Source of the DNA: Gymnopus androsaceus JB14
Lineage: Eukaryota > Basidiomycota > Agaricomycetes > Agaricales > Omphalotaceae
Length of the DNA: 64,000 nucleotides
Direction of reading: 5' to 3'
NCBI GenBank assembly: GCA_009733575.1
Contig: ML769416.1
Span: forward strand, 165,801 to 229,800
A model generated the notes under the pieces. It was not told the DNA's origin. It saw nothing but the letters and a program-made list of their open reading frames with translations, and did no database searches. The position numbers and the translations under genes were made by a program. Of the stretch, positions 30,191 through 40,405 are shown in pieces (position 1 is the stretch's first letter; each line of letters opens with the position of its first letter).

Positions 30191-31284
30191 CGGATGAGAA
30201 ATGAGCCAAGGCCTGACAGCCCAGAACCCAGGTTAGTAAAGGAAGAAATTTGGATGAGAAAAGAGAAGTGAATTGAGAATGGGATGAAGAAATTAGTAGA
30301 CCAAAAGGGTGAGTGGGTGGGGCGAAAAAACGAAGATCCTCCCAATGATCCGAGTCCGCGCATCTGAGTGACAATGGCCGAGAGCGGAAGGAAAGGTCAC
30401 GTCACTCCTGTGACCGTCGTACTGTATGCCGTGCTATGCCGTGCCTCATGCCTCAATAGACTAGACTGCATATTAAGCTCTTTGTCTTCGACAACGGTTG
30501 TACATCAGCGAAGATATTGGTGGTTTGAATCTGCGTGGACGCGTCTTATTCAGTGAGACGCACTGACGCTGCTTTCGGCTATTATATTCTAACAATTTCC
30601 TACCAGCTCTCAGTCGCATTTTCTGAATCTCTGTCTTGGTTCTTGGATCAGTATGCCATCAGCCACTTTCCAAACCGAATCCATTCAGCTACGAACAATT
30701 GTCGACCTAGCGGAAGTACGAAGAAGGCTACGCTCGGAATATGGTTCTTCGATTCAATTCGAGGCTGAAATATCCGGAGCACTCGCAGATATCGACAAGG
30801 ACCTCGATGACTGTGACGCGGAAGTCCGTCGTCTTCAATCGCGTATTATCTTTCTCAAAATCAGCGCCAGAACTTGGAGGACTATAAAACCTCTCTGCGC
30901 TCCTTGCGGTCGCCCATCCGTAGATTGCCCAACGAGACCGTCCTCCGCATCTTTGATTTTGCCTGTGACATGAACCACATTACCTCGAGAAAGCTACGGA
31001 AGATTCCTGCACTAACAATCAGCGGTGTGAGTGCCCGTTGGAGGGTGCTTGCCCAATCCTCTCCCATTTTATGGTCACGTATACGCCTCGAGATGTGGGC
31101 AATTCCTCGCCGTCTCCCAGGCTTGCCCATCTTGGATCTTTTCCTTGATTCTTCACAACAATCTCCTCTCATGATTGAATTAAATGCAGCGATAGTGACT
31201 CTGGAGCCACATCACTTGGCCGTGTGTGCTACTCTTCTTGCATGTAGTGGCCCGCTGGGGGAAATTGGGACTGTATAGTCCTGT

Positions 31285-31405
31285 AATCAGCGGTGTGAGT
31301 GCCCGTTGGAGGGTGCTTGCCCAATCCTCTCCCATTTTATGGTCACGTATACGCCTCAAGATGTGGGTGATTCCTCGCCATCTCCCAGGCTTGCCTATCT
31401 TGGAT
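31285..31405 (+). repeat. internal partial duplication of the F-box exon
   Basis: Nearly identical to 31018-31137 (starting AATCAGCGGTGTGAGTGCCC). The duplicate follows the premature end of the first copy and leads directly into the TIR element, suggesting recombination between two F-box copies or a template switch during insertion. Confidence 0.75.
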
Positions 31406-31420
31406 CTGTTGCAGCTGCAG

Positions 31421-32190
31421 CTGTAACTTTATTGCAAAGTACATGGACAATAGTCCTGAGTTATTAATGCAAAGTAACAGGACAACTATCCAGCCCTATA
31501 AGATTTGAACTTTGTAATATCCGTAGAGGCTGAACGAGGCATCGTGGGAAAAAACAGACAAAATTTTCGAGCCTTGTGCATAACATGACCCTGACCTGCA
31601 CTGCCAAACCCTAGTTTTACCCTGACTATCCATAACCCTAATAATCCCTAACCTTAATATCCCCAACCCTAAACCTTCTACTGCAGATAGCGGGGCAAGC
31701 CCTGCACCCCAGACTTTGTCCTCAACCCCTAACCCTAACCCCAACCCTAACCTTAACCTGTGTGGACCAGGTTAGGGTTAGCTTTAGCTAACCCTAACCC
31801 TAACTAATCCTGAAGAACACTGTGGACCAGATTAGGGTTAGCTAAAGCTAACCCTAATCCTAACTCTTTCTTGTCACATGATACTCCAGAGCACTGTATG
31901 GACCAGTTAGTTACTGAAGCTAACCCTAACCCTAACACTTCCATTGATCACATGCTATTCACATTTTTCTGATTTGAATATTGATATCTTATCTTAACCC
32001 TAACCCAACCCAACCCTAACCCTAACCCTACCCTAACCTCGTCCTAACATACCCTATTGTACTCCTAATAGTACTATATATGTACTAGTAAAGAATTGTA
32101 GTTTAGGTATAGTTTAGATAGGCTGGATAGTTGCCCTGTTACTTTGCATTAAGTACTTAGGGATGTTGCCCAGATACTTTGCATTGTTAC
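31421..32190. mobile_element. TIR element containing telomere-type CCCTAA repeats
   Basis: About 65-bp imperfect inverted repeats bound the element. The left arm (31430-31494) contains ATGCAAAGTAACAGGACAAC then TATCCAGCC. The right arm (32121-32185) has the complement GGCTGGATAGTTGCCCTGTT then ACTTTGC. Between them lie many CCCTAA/CCCTAAC units, two TTAGGG-GCTAACCC hairpins (31771-31798 and 31831-31858) and three TGTGGACCAG or similar blocks about 60 bp apart. There is no coding capacity. It interrupts the F-box gene; a clean TSD is not visible. Confidence 0.7.
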
Positions 32191-33173
32191 CACAACCACT
32201 GGTGTGATTCTTCACAACAATCGCCTCTCATGATTGAATTACATGCAATAATAGAAACTCTAGAGCCATGACACTTGGCCATGTGTGCTTCTCTTCTTGC
32301 ATGTAACGCCCGCTGGAGCAAATTAACTGTAATTCCTGCGAATGTTTGGAATGCTCTCAGAGCTGCTCTGGGTTTGAATAACACTATGCATTTCCCATTA
32401 CTTGAGCATATCTCGCTGCCAGCTATGTTAACAGCTCTAAACTGCTTTCAGCATGTTCCAAATCTGCGCAGGTTGACTGTTGCAGAAATTCATCCGCGAA
32501 GATCTATACGAGCCAGAATTCCCATGGAAGCAGCTCACCATGATCGACATCGCTCAATGCAGCACTGCCATGAAAGAGGTCTTTGAAGTGTGGTGCTCCA
32601 ACCTCACGGACTTGGGCTTTCGCCAGTTCCCGGATGATGGAGCCATCAAACTTTGTTCACCTCCTATATCAACTCCATTTGTTCGAAAGCTCACTCTTGT
32701 GCTCAGAGGAACTTCTCACCCCGAGCCCGAGAGGCTGGCAAACGTAATATTCGCATCTCTTACATGTCCTTCTCTCACCTCTTTATTTATTGAAGATGTA
32801 GGTGGATACAAGCATATGTGGCCTAGAGATGTTGTGAATGACTTCATATCTCGCTCGTCCTTCAGCCTCACAACCCTCTCCATCATGTTTATCCCACTGT
32901 TGGACTCTCATCTTATCGACCTTCTGCATCGCCTTCCTTCTCTCCTTCATCTCACCATAAATGATTCCGATGTCGATGCTCCAAGTCCCATAACTCCGCG
33001 ATTCATAGAAAGTTTACATGCTTTTTATTGCGCAAATTCCGTTACGCTCTCCTCGACATTGATGAAAGGATTGCAAAGCCTTTCACTGACATTCACCGGA
33101 GAAGACTTTGACGACAGGCTGTTCGTTGACATGGTTTCGTCAAGGTGGTTCCCTCCCAGTTATGCTGATGGGT

Positions 33174-34252
33174 TAGACTCGCGGGGCCAGTTCCGTTCGG
33201 TCGCCACCTATTTCAAATAAATTTGAAATGCGCTGTCAACAGCTGAGGTGGCTACCGAAGGACTGGGAACAAACTTGCGTCACTAGTAGAGTCACAATTT
33301 CGTGACTCTAACTTAGTGAAATTTCGATTCAAGAAAAGTGAATTTTCATTGCGGAACTTTGTCCCCAGCTGTGACCCTTATAAAAATATCATGGCTGGAC
33401 TTATAGTGCTGCATAAAGTTAGAATATCAGTATTATAGAGATATAAAATAGAAAATACGTGCATAAGATGAGATATTGCTCAAAATGACCCAAAAACATC
33501 AAAATCGGCGACGTCGATATAAGTTCTAGACAAATGTCTCTCGGAGTAAATCCGGAAGATATTGAGGGTATTCTATAACCAAAATTAGCATCAAATCTCA
33601 AACGAGAGAGCGTTGGAGCGAGCAAAACAAGTTATTGCTTCAGAAATCACCAAAAATCCAGGATGATGCAGTCGGAGCAGGTGCTGCTTGACTTAAATTG
33701 ACCGTTCTATACTGTTAAAAGTTCGTGTAGGTCAGAAAAAGGCTTAAAGTGAGCCATAGTGACCTGTGCCCAGAATGCGAGGCAGTATTGTTCACTTGAT
33801 CACTGAAAAATGCAGATAGTGACATCAGGATGAGAGCCGTAGGCTTAAGATGAAGGGAATAGACTTACTAAGGTATAGAAATGTTATATCCAGGATTGAA
33901 ACAATCCTTACGTACCTTGATGTTGAATAAGAGTGAATTTTGTGCTCTTCACCACCGAAATTGCCAGTAATTGGGTTGAAAAGCACTCACTTACCTTGAA
34001 TTTACCTGTAAGAGCTTACCATGATCATAAAAACCTTTTAGCCTACCTTGTTACAGTCGGGAGGAGGGGGGATAAGCCATTCACGCAGAGGTAGTGGTGG
34101 AGAGAAATCAAAATTTCGCTAAGTTCAACACATCAAAATGTGACTCGGTTCTTTATCGAGGTTTGGTACCAGCCGTTCTCCGAACTTGCTTCCGTAGGTC
34201 AGCAAGTATTTGTCATTTTGCAAATTCGGAGAACGGCGGGTTCACGAGCCTA
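33174..34252. mobile_element. 1,079-bp MULE-like non-autonomous element with 9-bp TSD
   Basis: It is flanked by the direct repeat CTGATGGGT (33165-33173 and 34253-34261). Removing the element plus one repeat restores the F-box reading ADGYGL...ACLRSVV. The ends read TAGACTCGCG and, on the complement, TAGGCTCGTG. Each end carries a hairpin: about 33190-33270 (CCAGTTCCGTTCGGTCGCCA and its near complement), and 34173-34240 (GCCGTTCTCCGAA and TTCGGAGAACGGC). A 9-bp TSD suggests the Mutator-like superfamily. No transposase is present. Confidence 0.78.
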
Positions 34253-34684
34253 CTGATGGGTATGGACTCCCAAGCACTTTGAATGCATTGAATTTTGGTG
34301 CTAGGACTGCATGCTTGCGCTCAGTGGTTATGCGTTTCAGAAATCGAGGTGTAGATGGAGAGGTATACAAGCCCCTGGACTATCTTGAAAGAGAGGGTTT
34401 GAGGGTTGTCGTTATAGGCAAAGATTCTTGAATATTTATATTGTTGGGTTATCGCGGTTTCCCTTTCGTACGGTTCTCCGTTCTTATCAATGCACATCGC
34501 TTCCAATGCCTGTCTACTTATCCCATTCTGCTACTTACTTCTGCTATATTCTTGGTTCGCGAATCTTTGTTTTTATATAATCCTCGAGACCCTACATACT
34601 TCGGTCCACCCTCATTACCAAGTCACACTTGGTTTTAATAGTTAGTTTTCTTGATTTAGTTGTTCTTTCGAATCAGAGTGCCTC

Positions 34685-34757
34685 GATAAAAGGACCTCGA
34701 CGACTGTGACGTCGAGGTCTGTCGTCTTCAATCGCTGATTATCTCCCTCTAAATTTA
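34685..34757 (+). pseudogene. tiny F-box relic (coiled-coil segment only)
   Basis: About 70 bp matching the family coiled-coil region: AAGGACCTCGACGACTGTGA followed by TCGAGGTCTGTCGTCTTCAA, encoding roughly KDLDDCDVEVCRLQS. Nothing else of the gene remains. Confidence 0.55.
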
Positions 34758-36129
34758 TGGTTTTAGGACATAACGAAGAGAAATTCTAGATACGTGTTCC
34801 ATTAATAGAAGGTAGCGAGATTGTATAGTGCGAAATTGAAGCATACCAAGAGCAACAGTCCGCGAGCGGATTAAGTCTCGAGTTAATTATCGTCCTTCGT
34901 CCATGTGTTGTTCTATAGAAAGGAGTATCCTAGAAAGCAGCCGAAACCTGTCCGTTCATCCAACTCAGCATTCTTGATCTTCATTATCCAGTTCTGCGTC
35001 CAGATTATTGTGTTACGGGAATGCATGCTCCCAGCGGCATGGTAAGTTCAAAGAAAGAAACTTCATATGCTCATATATTGACCGAGTGGGAATTGAACCC
35101 ACAAGCTCCCGGCATCGTCTAGTCCAGAAGGCCAAGCGGTCGCTAAAACAGACTCATTGCAATTGTCGAGCGCGGACGTTGGACGGCGACGCTGTGGAGG
35201 CCTCTAATCCAGCCACTCTTGCTAAATATATACGATATGGGCTTCCGAACAGTGAGATTCCTAGAGGACAGTCATAAGAGCAGAAACGCGATTGAAAGCA
35301 CAAACTTGAACTGATTAACAAATTTTGAACGCGTTAAGTTTTGAAATCGTAAATTGGAGCTGTAGCCTAAGCCTTGGGTGTTATCACTGTGTTGCTATGT
35401 GGTGGTGAGGCGGGGATGGAAGGAGCAGAAGAAGACGAGGAGCTCAGCCCAAGTATATAAGACGTCAAGACAGAACCTGACCATTTAAGCAACTGCGCTC
35501 GAGCCAATATACGATTCCATCGAACCGTTTCGACCCATGTAACAGACCAACTTTCTGGTTCGGCGCTCACGATATACGGTAAGACGTAGAGGGATTTTTG
35601 AAGATTAAGTATCGATTACCGCCGTGAGATGGAAGGAGGGAGTTTGAGATATATGGCTAGCGCAAGACGTTCGCATTCGATATTTAAATGGCGGAGTCTT
35701 CAGAGGCAGAACTTATAGCAGCGGCGGGGTCCCGCTGCGCAATGGAAGGAAATACTCATTCTGAGCCAGGAATTAAGATAATTTCTTAGCTTCGAGTAAA
35801 AGAACAAGCCAAGATTGTAATTTGTGGGGCAGAGCGGAATAATAGTCACTGGTGACTGTTGAAGAAATTTAGCGCCCAACGCTCGACGAGTAACTCAAGC
35901 GCTCATGATCAGAAGAATTTTCTCGTTTTTTCTTGGTACTCACTGTCCATGTCTGAACTTTGCTCCATCCAACAAATCCTTCCAGAATCTTCAAATTGGA
36001 CAGTCCCAACTCAACATGACGCTCTCTTTGGTCGTCGCTCTACGCAAGTTCTTACAAGCTATTGACATCATAATTGGTTTTGCCCTTCTTTAAAAAGAAG
36101 TTCTTCTGCTTCAGTTCTTCTGCAACACC
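34758..36129. other. intergenic region with a tRNA remnant
   Basis: Holds the tRNA-like sequence at 35079-35141 and the upstream region of the dehydrogenase gene. No protein gene is supported. Confidence 0.4.
35079..35141 (-). pseudogene. degenerate tRNA-like sequence
   Basis: The minus strand has a perfect T arm (GTGGG-TTCAATT-CCCAC), a 3' acceptor strand CGGTC with A, and a matching 5' GACCG. A D-arm-like TGGCC...GGA segment is present. At 63 nt it is about 10 nt too short for a cloverleaf, and the anticodon arm is unclear. It is best read as a tRNA pseudogene, possibly arginine. Confidence 0.4.
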
Positions 36130-37283
36130 ATGTCTTCTTCTCAATATCCCGCAGAAATATTCACCAAATATCTCTCCGCATCTTCCGAATCGAAGGAGGA
36201 GGATAAAGATAAAGCCCAAGGCCAAGTCGATGCTCAGAATCGTCCAGGTGAAAGGCCAGGGAAGCAGCATCGCTTTCCCGAGGACGTCAAGCCGGTAGAC
36301 GATATATACGCCAATGGTAAGCCTTACAAAGGCAATGGTAAACTCGAAGGCAAGGTGGCTTGGATTAGTGGCGGAGATAGTGGAATTGGGAGGGCGACAG
36401 CGATTCTATTTGCATTAGAGGGCGCTGATATGACGATTGTGTACAAGGAGGAGGAGCAGAAGGATGCAGAGGAAACAAAAGAGTATATGTCAGTGTGTTT
36501 TTGCTTCGTTGAACATTGAATTACAACCATGATCATACGAGTAGTCTCCAAAAAACCAACAATGCTAGGACCATCCATCTCGTCGCTACCGACCTTCGTC
36601 AAGAATCCAACTGCATCTCTGCCATCAAATCCCACCTATCGCAATTCTCCAATCGGCTCGACATCCTCGTCAATAATGCTGCACAACAGCTCGAAAATTC
36701 CGACGTCGAGATGGCTGGCCTGTCCGCCTCCCAATGGAATGACACCTTCGCATTGAACATCCATTCGTACTTTCACGTCACCAAAGCTGCATTGCCCCAT
36801 ATGCCTCGAGGAGGAAGTATCATCAACATGGCTAGCATTAATGCGTTTGTGGGAAGAGATGATTTGATAGATTATACAACAACGAAAGGTGCTGTGGTTA
36901 GTTTTACGAGGGCGCTCAGTAACCAGGTTGTGGGAGAGAAGGGAATTCGAGTTAATGGTTAGTTATATGATTTTTTACTGTCAAGTGTGCTGACATCCAA
37001 AAATCTCTTCGCCCAGCAATCTGTCCCGGTCCGGTCTGGACACCGCTTGTGCCATCGACCTTTTCCAAATCCAATGTCCAGGACTTTACTTCTGGTGGAG
37101 GCGTTCCGATGGGAAGAGCTGGTCAACCTGTCGAAGTCGCAACGTGTTGCGTGTTTTTGGCTAGTGAGGACTCGAGTTATATTTCCGGCAATATGGTAGG
37201 TTGCTATTTCTTGCCTAACATCTCTTCTGATTTTTCGACGCGTTCTGCAGCTTCATCCAAACGGCGGTGTCGTGATTAGCTGA
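36130..37283 (+). CDS. short-chain dehydrogenase/reductase (SDR), 327 aa
   Basis: Four in-phase exons: 36130-36488, 36545-36957, 37017-37195 and 37251-37283. After a charged N-terminal 70 residues comes a Rossmann fold: GKVAWISGGDSGIGRA (nucleotide-binding TGxxxGIG variant, about residues 75-90), LDILVNNAAQQ, SIINMASINAF with the catalytic Ser, and YTTTK as the YxxxK catalytic pair (about 229-233). PGPVWTPL and the conserved end LHPNGG follow. The long N-terminus and GGDSGIG motif match the fungal/bacterial glucose/ribitol-dehydrogenase-like or YghA-like SDR group, which use NAD(P)H. The substrate is unknown and the location probably cytosolic. The gene is intact, with good intron borders. 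Confidence 0.88.
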
Positions 37284-37538
37284 ATGAAATGACGAGTTTA
37301 ATACTGTGTAAAATATATAGTGCACTGGCGTTGAAATACTTCAACTACTTGAACTACATTGTATGACCAAGGTTGCAGGACTGTGCTTTTCGCACTGCAT
37401 GGCTCTACTCAGTCCCACTCAGTTATGTTCATGATTAGATGATGGTGCATGTGAGGAATTTTGGATATATGCCGCTGTGTTCATGGAGTTTTTTTCTGCT
37501 GGCTATAAGGGATGTGAGTTTCTTCTCGGTCGACTATC

Positions 37539-39411
37539 ATGATGACTGAATTCAAATCCCATTGGCCCAATTCATCTCCCTCCGTCCATTAACCCATTTT
37601 CTCGTGCCACTCTCATCTCAGCCCTTCGCAGCGGTTACGTTCCTTATTCTGTCCATGAAGTCGACAACATAGAAGGCCTAAAATCCGACGCACGGCGCGC
37701 ATTAGCCGATTGTGAACAAGAGATACACGTGTTGCAATCACGATTGAACGAATTGAAGAAGACGCGTAGAGAGCTGAAAACTATGGGCGACTGCGCTATA
37801 GCGGCAACAGCTGCAGTCCGGAAGCTCCCTACGGAGCTCTTGAGGGAGATCTTCCGCCTAGTTGCGTTCAGCGACTCGGAATATTCTCTTGAGTACGAAC
37901 TTAGGTCACTGATAAGTCCTGTTCGCGTCGTAACCCAAATTTGCTCTCGGTGGAAACAGGTTGCGCTTTCGTACCATGACCTATGGGCGTCCATGTACGT
38001 TGACCTTGGCTCCATAACCGATTCTTCCGCCGTTGGAAAAGTAATCATTCAGCACTTACATCGGTCGGATAAAACCATGCCCTTGCGGCTTTCCATCAAG
38101 GGAAGGCCCTGTTGGGACTTGGGCCTTGGAGCGGAAGCTCAAAGGGTGTGGAATGCGTTGATCGAGGAGTCTAAAAGGTGGAAGGATATAATGCTGAACA
38201 TGGATACGAAACTTTTAACCGGTACGCTGAAGGGGATCGCAGGACAAACCGACCCCGAACACTTTGATTTGCTCGAATTACTCGCAGAGTCCAAGCAGAG
38301 GCAGATAAAGGCAAATCGCTTTGCCATCCTCGAAACTCTGTATATCAGAGATCCGTTTAATTATCGAGGGGGCGATTTTTCAACGCTACAACTGTTCCAA
38401 CCCCTTCCACTGCTTCGCTCATTTTCCACAGACGGAAATCTCTACCTAGATAGATTTCCTGTCGACATCATGCACATTACCCATCTTTCAGTTCCAGGCC
38501 AACTCTGCTAGTGTGTCCTTTGCCCAGCTGTTTCAAAGGTCTCCATCACTTGAGGGACGTTGAGCTTGGTGGCTTTACTGCAACTAGCGGTACTGGTAAC
38601 CTCATCGTGGGGAATGTCCTCCCTGCAGATGCTCCGGTGCACACCCATACCCGTCTCACGAGGCTTTGTTTGAGAAAGGTTAGGTTCCCGACTATACAAT
38701 TCGGCCTAGCATCAGTTTCCTTCCCAGATTTAAACACTCTCGAACTCATTAGCGCCATGCAGGATCAATGGGACCCTTCCCTAGGCCTGGGTGCAGACAT
38801 CGCGTCTCTGATAACCCGCTCGGGCTGTGGAAGCCTGCACCTACATCACCTTATCTTCTTTCCCCAAATCAGACGTCCTTCCCGTTCTTGACGCTGCGGG
38901 TTCATCCCTCCGACATCTCAAAATTATCCATCCGAGGACAGCAGAGGATATGCTTTTGTCTGAACTTTCAGAAGCAGCAGACTCGAATCTAAATGTGGGA
39001 TTGGTTCCAAACATGACGTCGCTTGAAGTGATTATTTCTCCCTCAGTGCTACGAAGCCTTGTTCGAGACGGTTATACTTCTCTGGTGGAGGCAGAAATAT
39101 GCCGCTTGATTGAATCTCGGTGTAGCCTTACCGCAACCGCTGCAACGACTACAGTCACTTCCAAAGGAGCTTCCGAACTCAATTGGGTATTGACTACTCC
39201 CCTTCGCAGTCTGAGAATCGTGATTGAAAAGGACGCTACATCATCTTCAAATGATGATGAACTGGATGCATTTGCCATCGATCTCATGGAAAACATCCGC
39301 TGGGGCGTTGTTTCTAGGTTTGAGTACGCAGACGGAATATCAGGAAAGTGGAATTTGGACGACTTGAAGAGTGCCGGGTTCCAGTTGGATATTGGGTTGT
39401 CTCGGAGTTAA
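37539..39411 (+). pseudogene. F-box protein (subfamily 2), frameshifted
   Basis: Starts like its neighbour (MTEFKSHWPNSS) but runs into TAA within 20 codons, where the neighbour reads VNPFSRA. A second frame carries the coiled coil (SRLNELKKTRRELKTMGDC) and F-box (RKLPTELLREIFRLVAFSD; ICSRWKQVALSYHDLWASM). It ends at 38511. Frame changes near 38505 and near 38850 separate the leucine-rich and C-terminal parts (SSFPKSDVLPVLDAAGSSL; PRTAEDMLLSEL; end at 39411 with LDDLKSAGFQLDIGL). It is a tandem duplicate of the gene at 40406, offset about 2.86 kb, and is dead. Confidence 0.8.
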
Positions 39412-40351
39412 GTACAGTATGGATGTAGTAGGTTCGTTTTTATTTCCGCCGTCCAGCTCGATTATCGACTCTACATGCGCCGCTACTTGATTCCAGTTCT
39501 TGCCTGACAGGGTTACGGGACCAGACTTCCCAAGAGGTCATGTCAGACTCAAAGGTGCAGGAACCAGGGTCCTCTCGCCTGGGTAGCCTTCCTTCCATTA
39601 AAGTCTTCACTTGTCTGACTCAGAGACACAGTCGATGCACTAGTTATTGAAGGAGGTCATCGGTAGACCAGTTGGATACTTGTAGAAGCGTCTGGATTCG
39701 TTCACCACCTTTTGTTATAGCCATCGTTGTTGAATGACCATTGACCATACGAAAGCACTAGATATTAGATGCATGGAGAGTGGTGGAGCGAGATTGTAAG
39801 CAGAGATGAGAAGCTAGTTAATGTGGAATGGGGAGGGGAAGGAAGGCGACGGAGAAGTGAGTCGGAAGGAGGTGAGTCGGAAGAGAGAGCCTGACGGATT
39901 ACTTATTGTAGCAATGTAAGCTTGAGGAAAAAGTTAGTACCTGAGCTTCAGAGTGCGTTTGTGGCCCAACCCACAGACTGTGGCTCATAGGCTACTGATC
40001 TTTTCGTGAACCTTCAGTGTACTGTGCAGAAAGGGAGATCGAAAATTAAAATTAAGGAATCCGACATGTCATTATGATGGCGCTTCTTGACTCGAGCCAG
40101 TAGCTTCGATGTTGACACCTTGATGACAGTCGATCAAAGGTGCCAGCGAAGCTACTAGCTAGTGATTCCGCACGTCTCTGCAGCAGGGAGTGGTTCGAGT
40201 CTACGCTTCTTGCAATCTGAGCGCTTCAGAATCGCCGCTTCTCGTCGTTCATGTTCGTGAATGGTGGATTTCTGCATTCTCAATATAAGGCTACTATAAA
40301 TCGTCTAAAACACGTATCGCTGGAGACAAGATTTTTTCGCTAATTATTGCT
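39412..40351. other. intergenic region with an inverted repeat
   Basis: An imperfect inverted repeat at about 40096-40160 (GTAGCTTCGATGTTGACACC against its near complement GGTGCCAGCGAAGCTAC) could form a hairpin. No gene is supported. Confidence 0.4.
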
Positions 40352-40405
40352 GTACGTTTCCTCTGATTTTATTGTCTTTTTTGTTTTTTTACCAATTCAA
40401 CGTAG

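Larger units (their letters stand above)
29216..30652. other. non-coding region with two minisatellites
   Basis: Besides the two tandem arrays listed separately, it holds a short (AGACAG)n run at about 29849-29870 and the 5' flank of the next F-box copy (similar to 21990-22070 from about 30565). No gene is supported. Confidence 0.45.
30653..34431 (+). pseudogene. F-box gene (subfamily 1) broken by two transposons and indels
   Basis: ATG at 30653 (MPSATFQTESIQLRTIVDLA), then coiled coil DIDKDLDDCDAEVRRLQSR. A 1-bp deletion near 30861 precedes the F-box (LPNETVLRIFDFACDMN; SARWRVLAQSSPILWSRI). The frame ends at 31278, after which a 120-bp piece of the F-box region is repeated (31285-31405). 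A TIR element (31421-32190) follows. The gene resumes at about 32207 (DSSQQSPLMIEL), shifts frame near 32480-32500, and continues to 33173. A second element (33174-34252) splits the 3' end. Beyond it, 34253-34431 encodes the conserved tail ACLRSVVMRFRNRGVDGEVY and VVVIGKDS. It is certainly non-functional as a full-length gene. Confidence 0.85.

Noticed and set aside
31580..32045. Window edge of a chromosome or true telomere
   Set aside because: The CCCTAA block is degenerate, internal, and has F-box coding sequence on both sides.
35008..35277. 89-codon plus-strand frame with RVGIEPTSSR
   Set aside because: This is translation across the tRNA-like sequence on the opposite strand, a common artefact.
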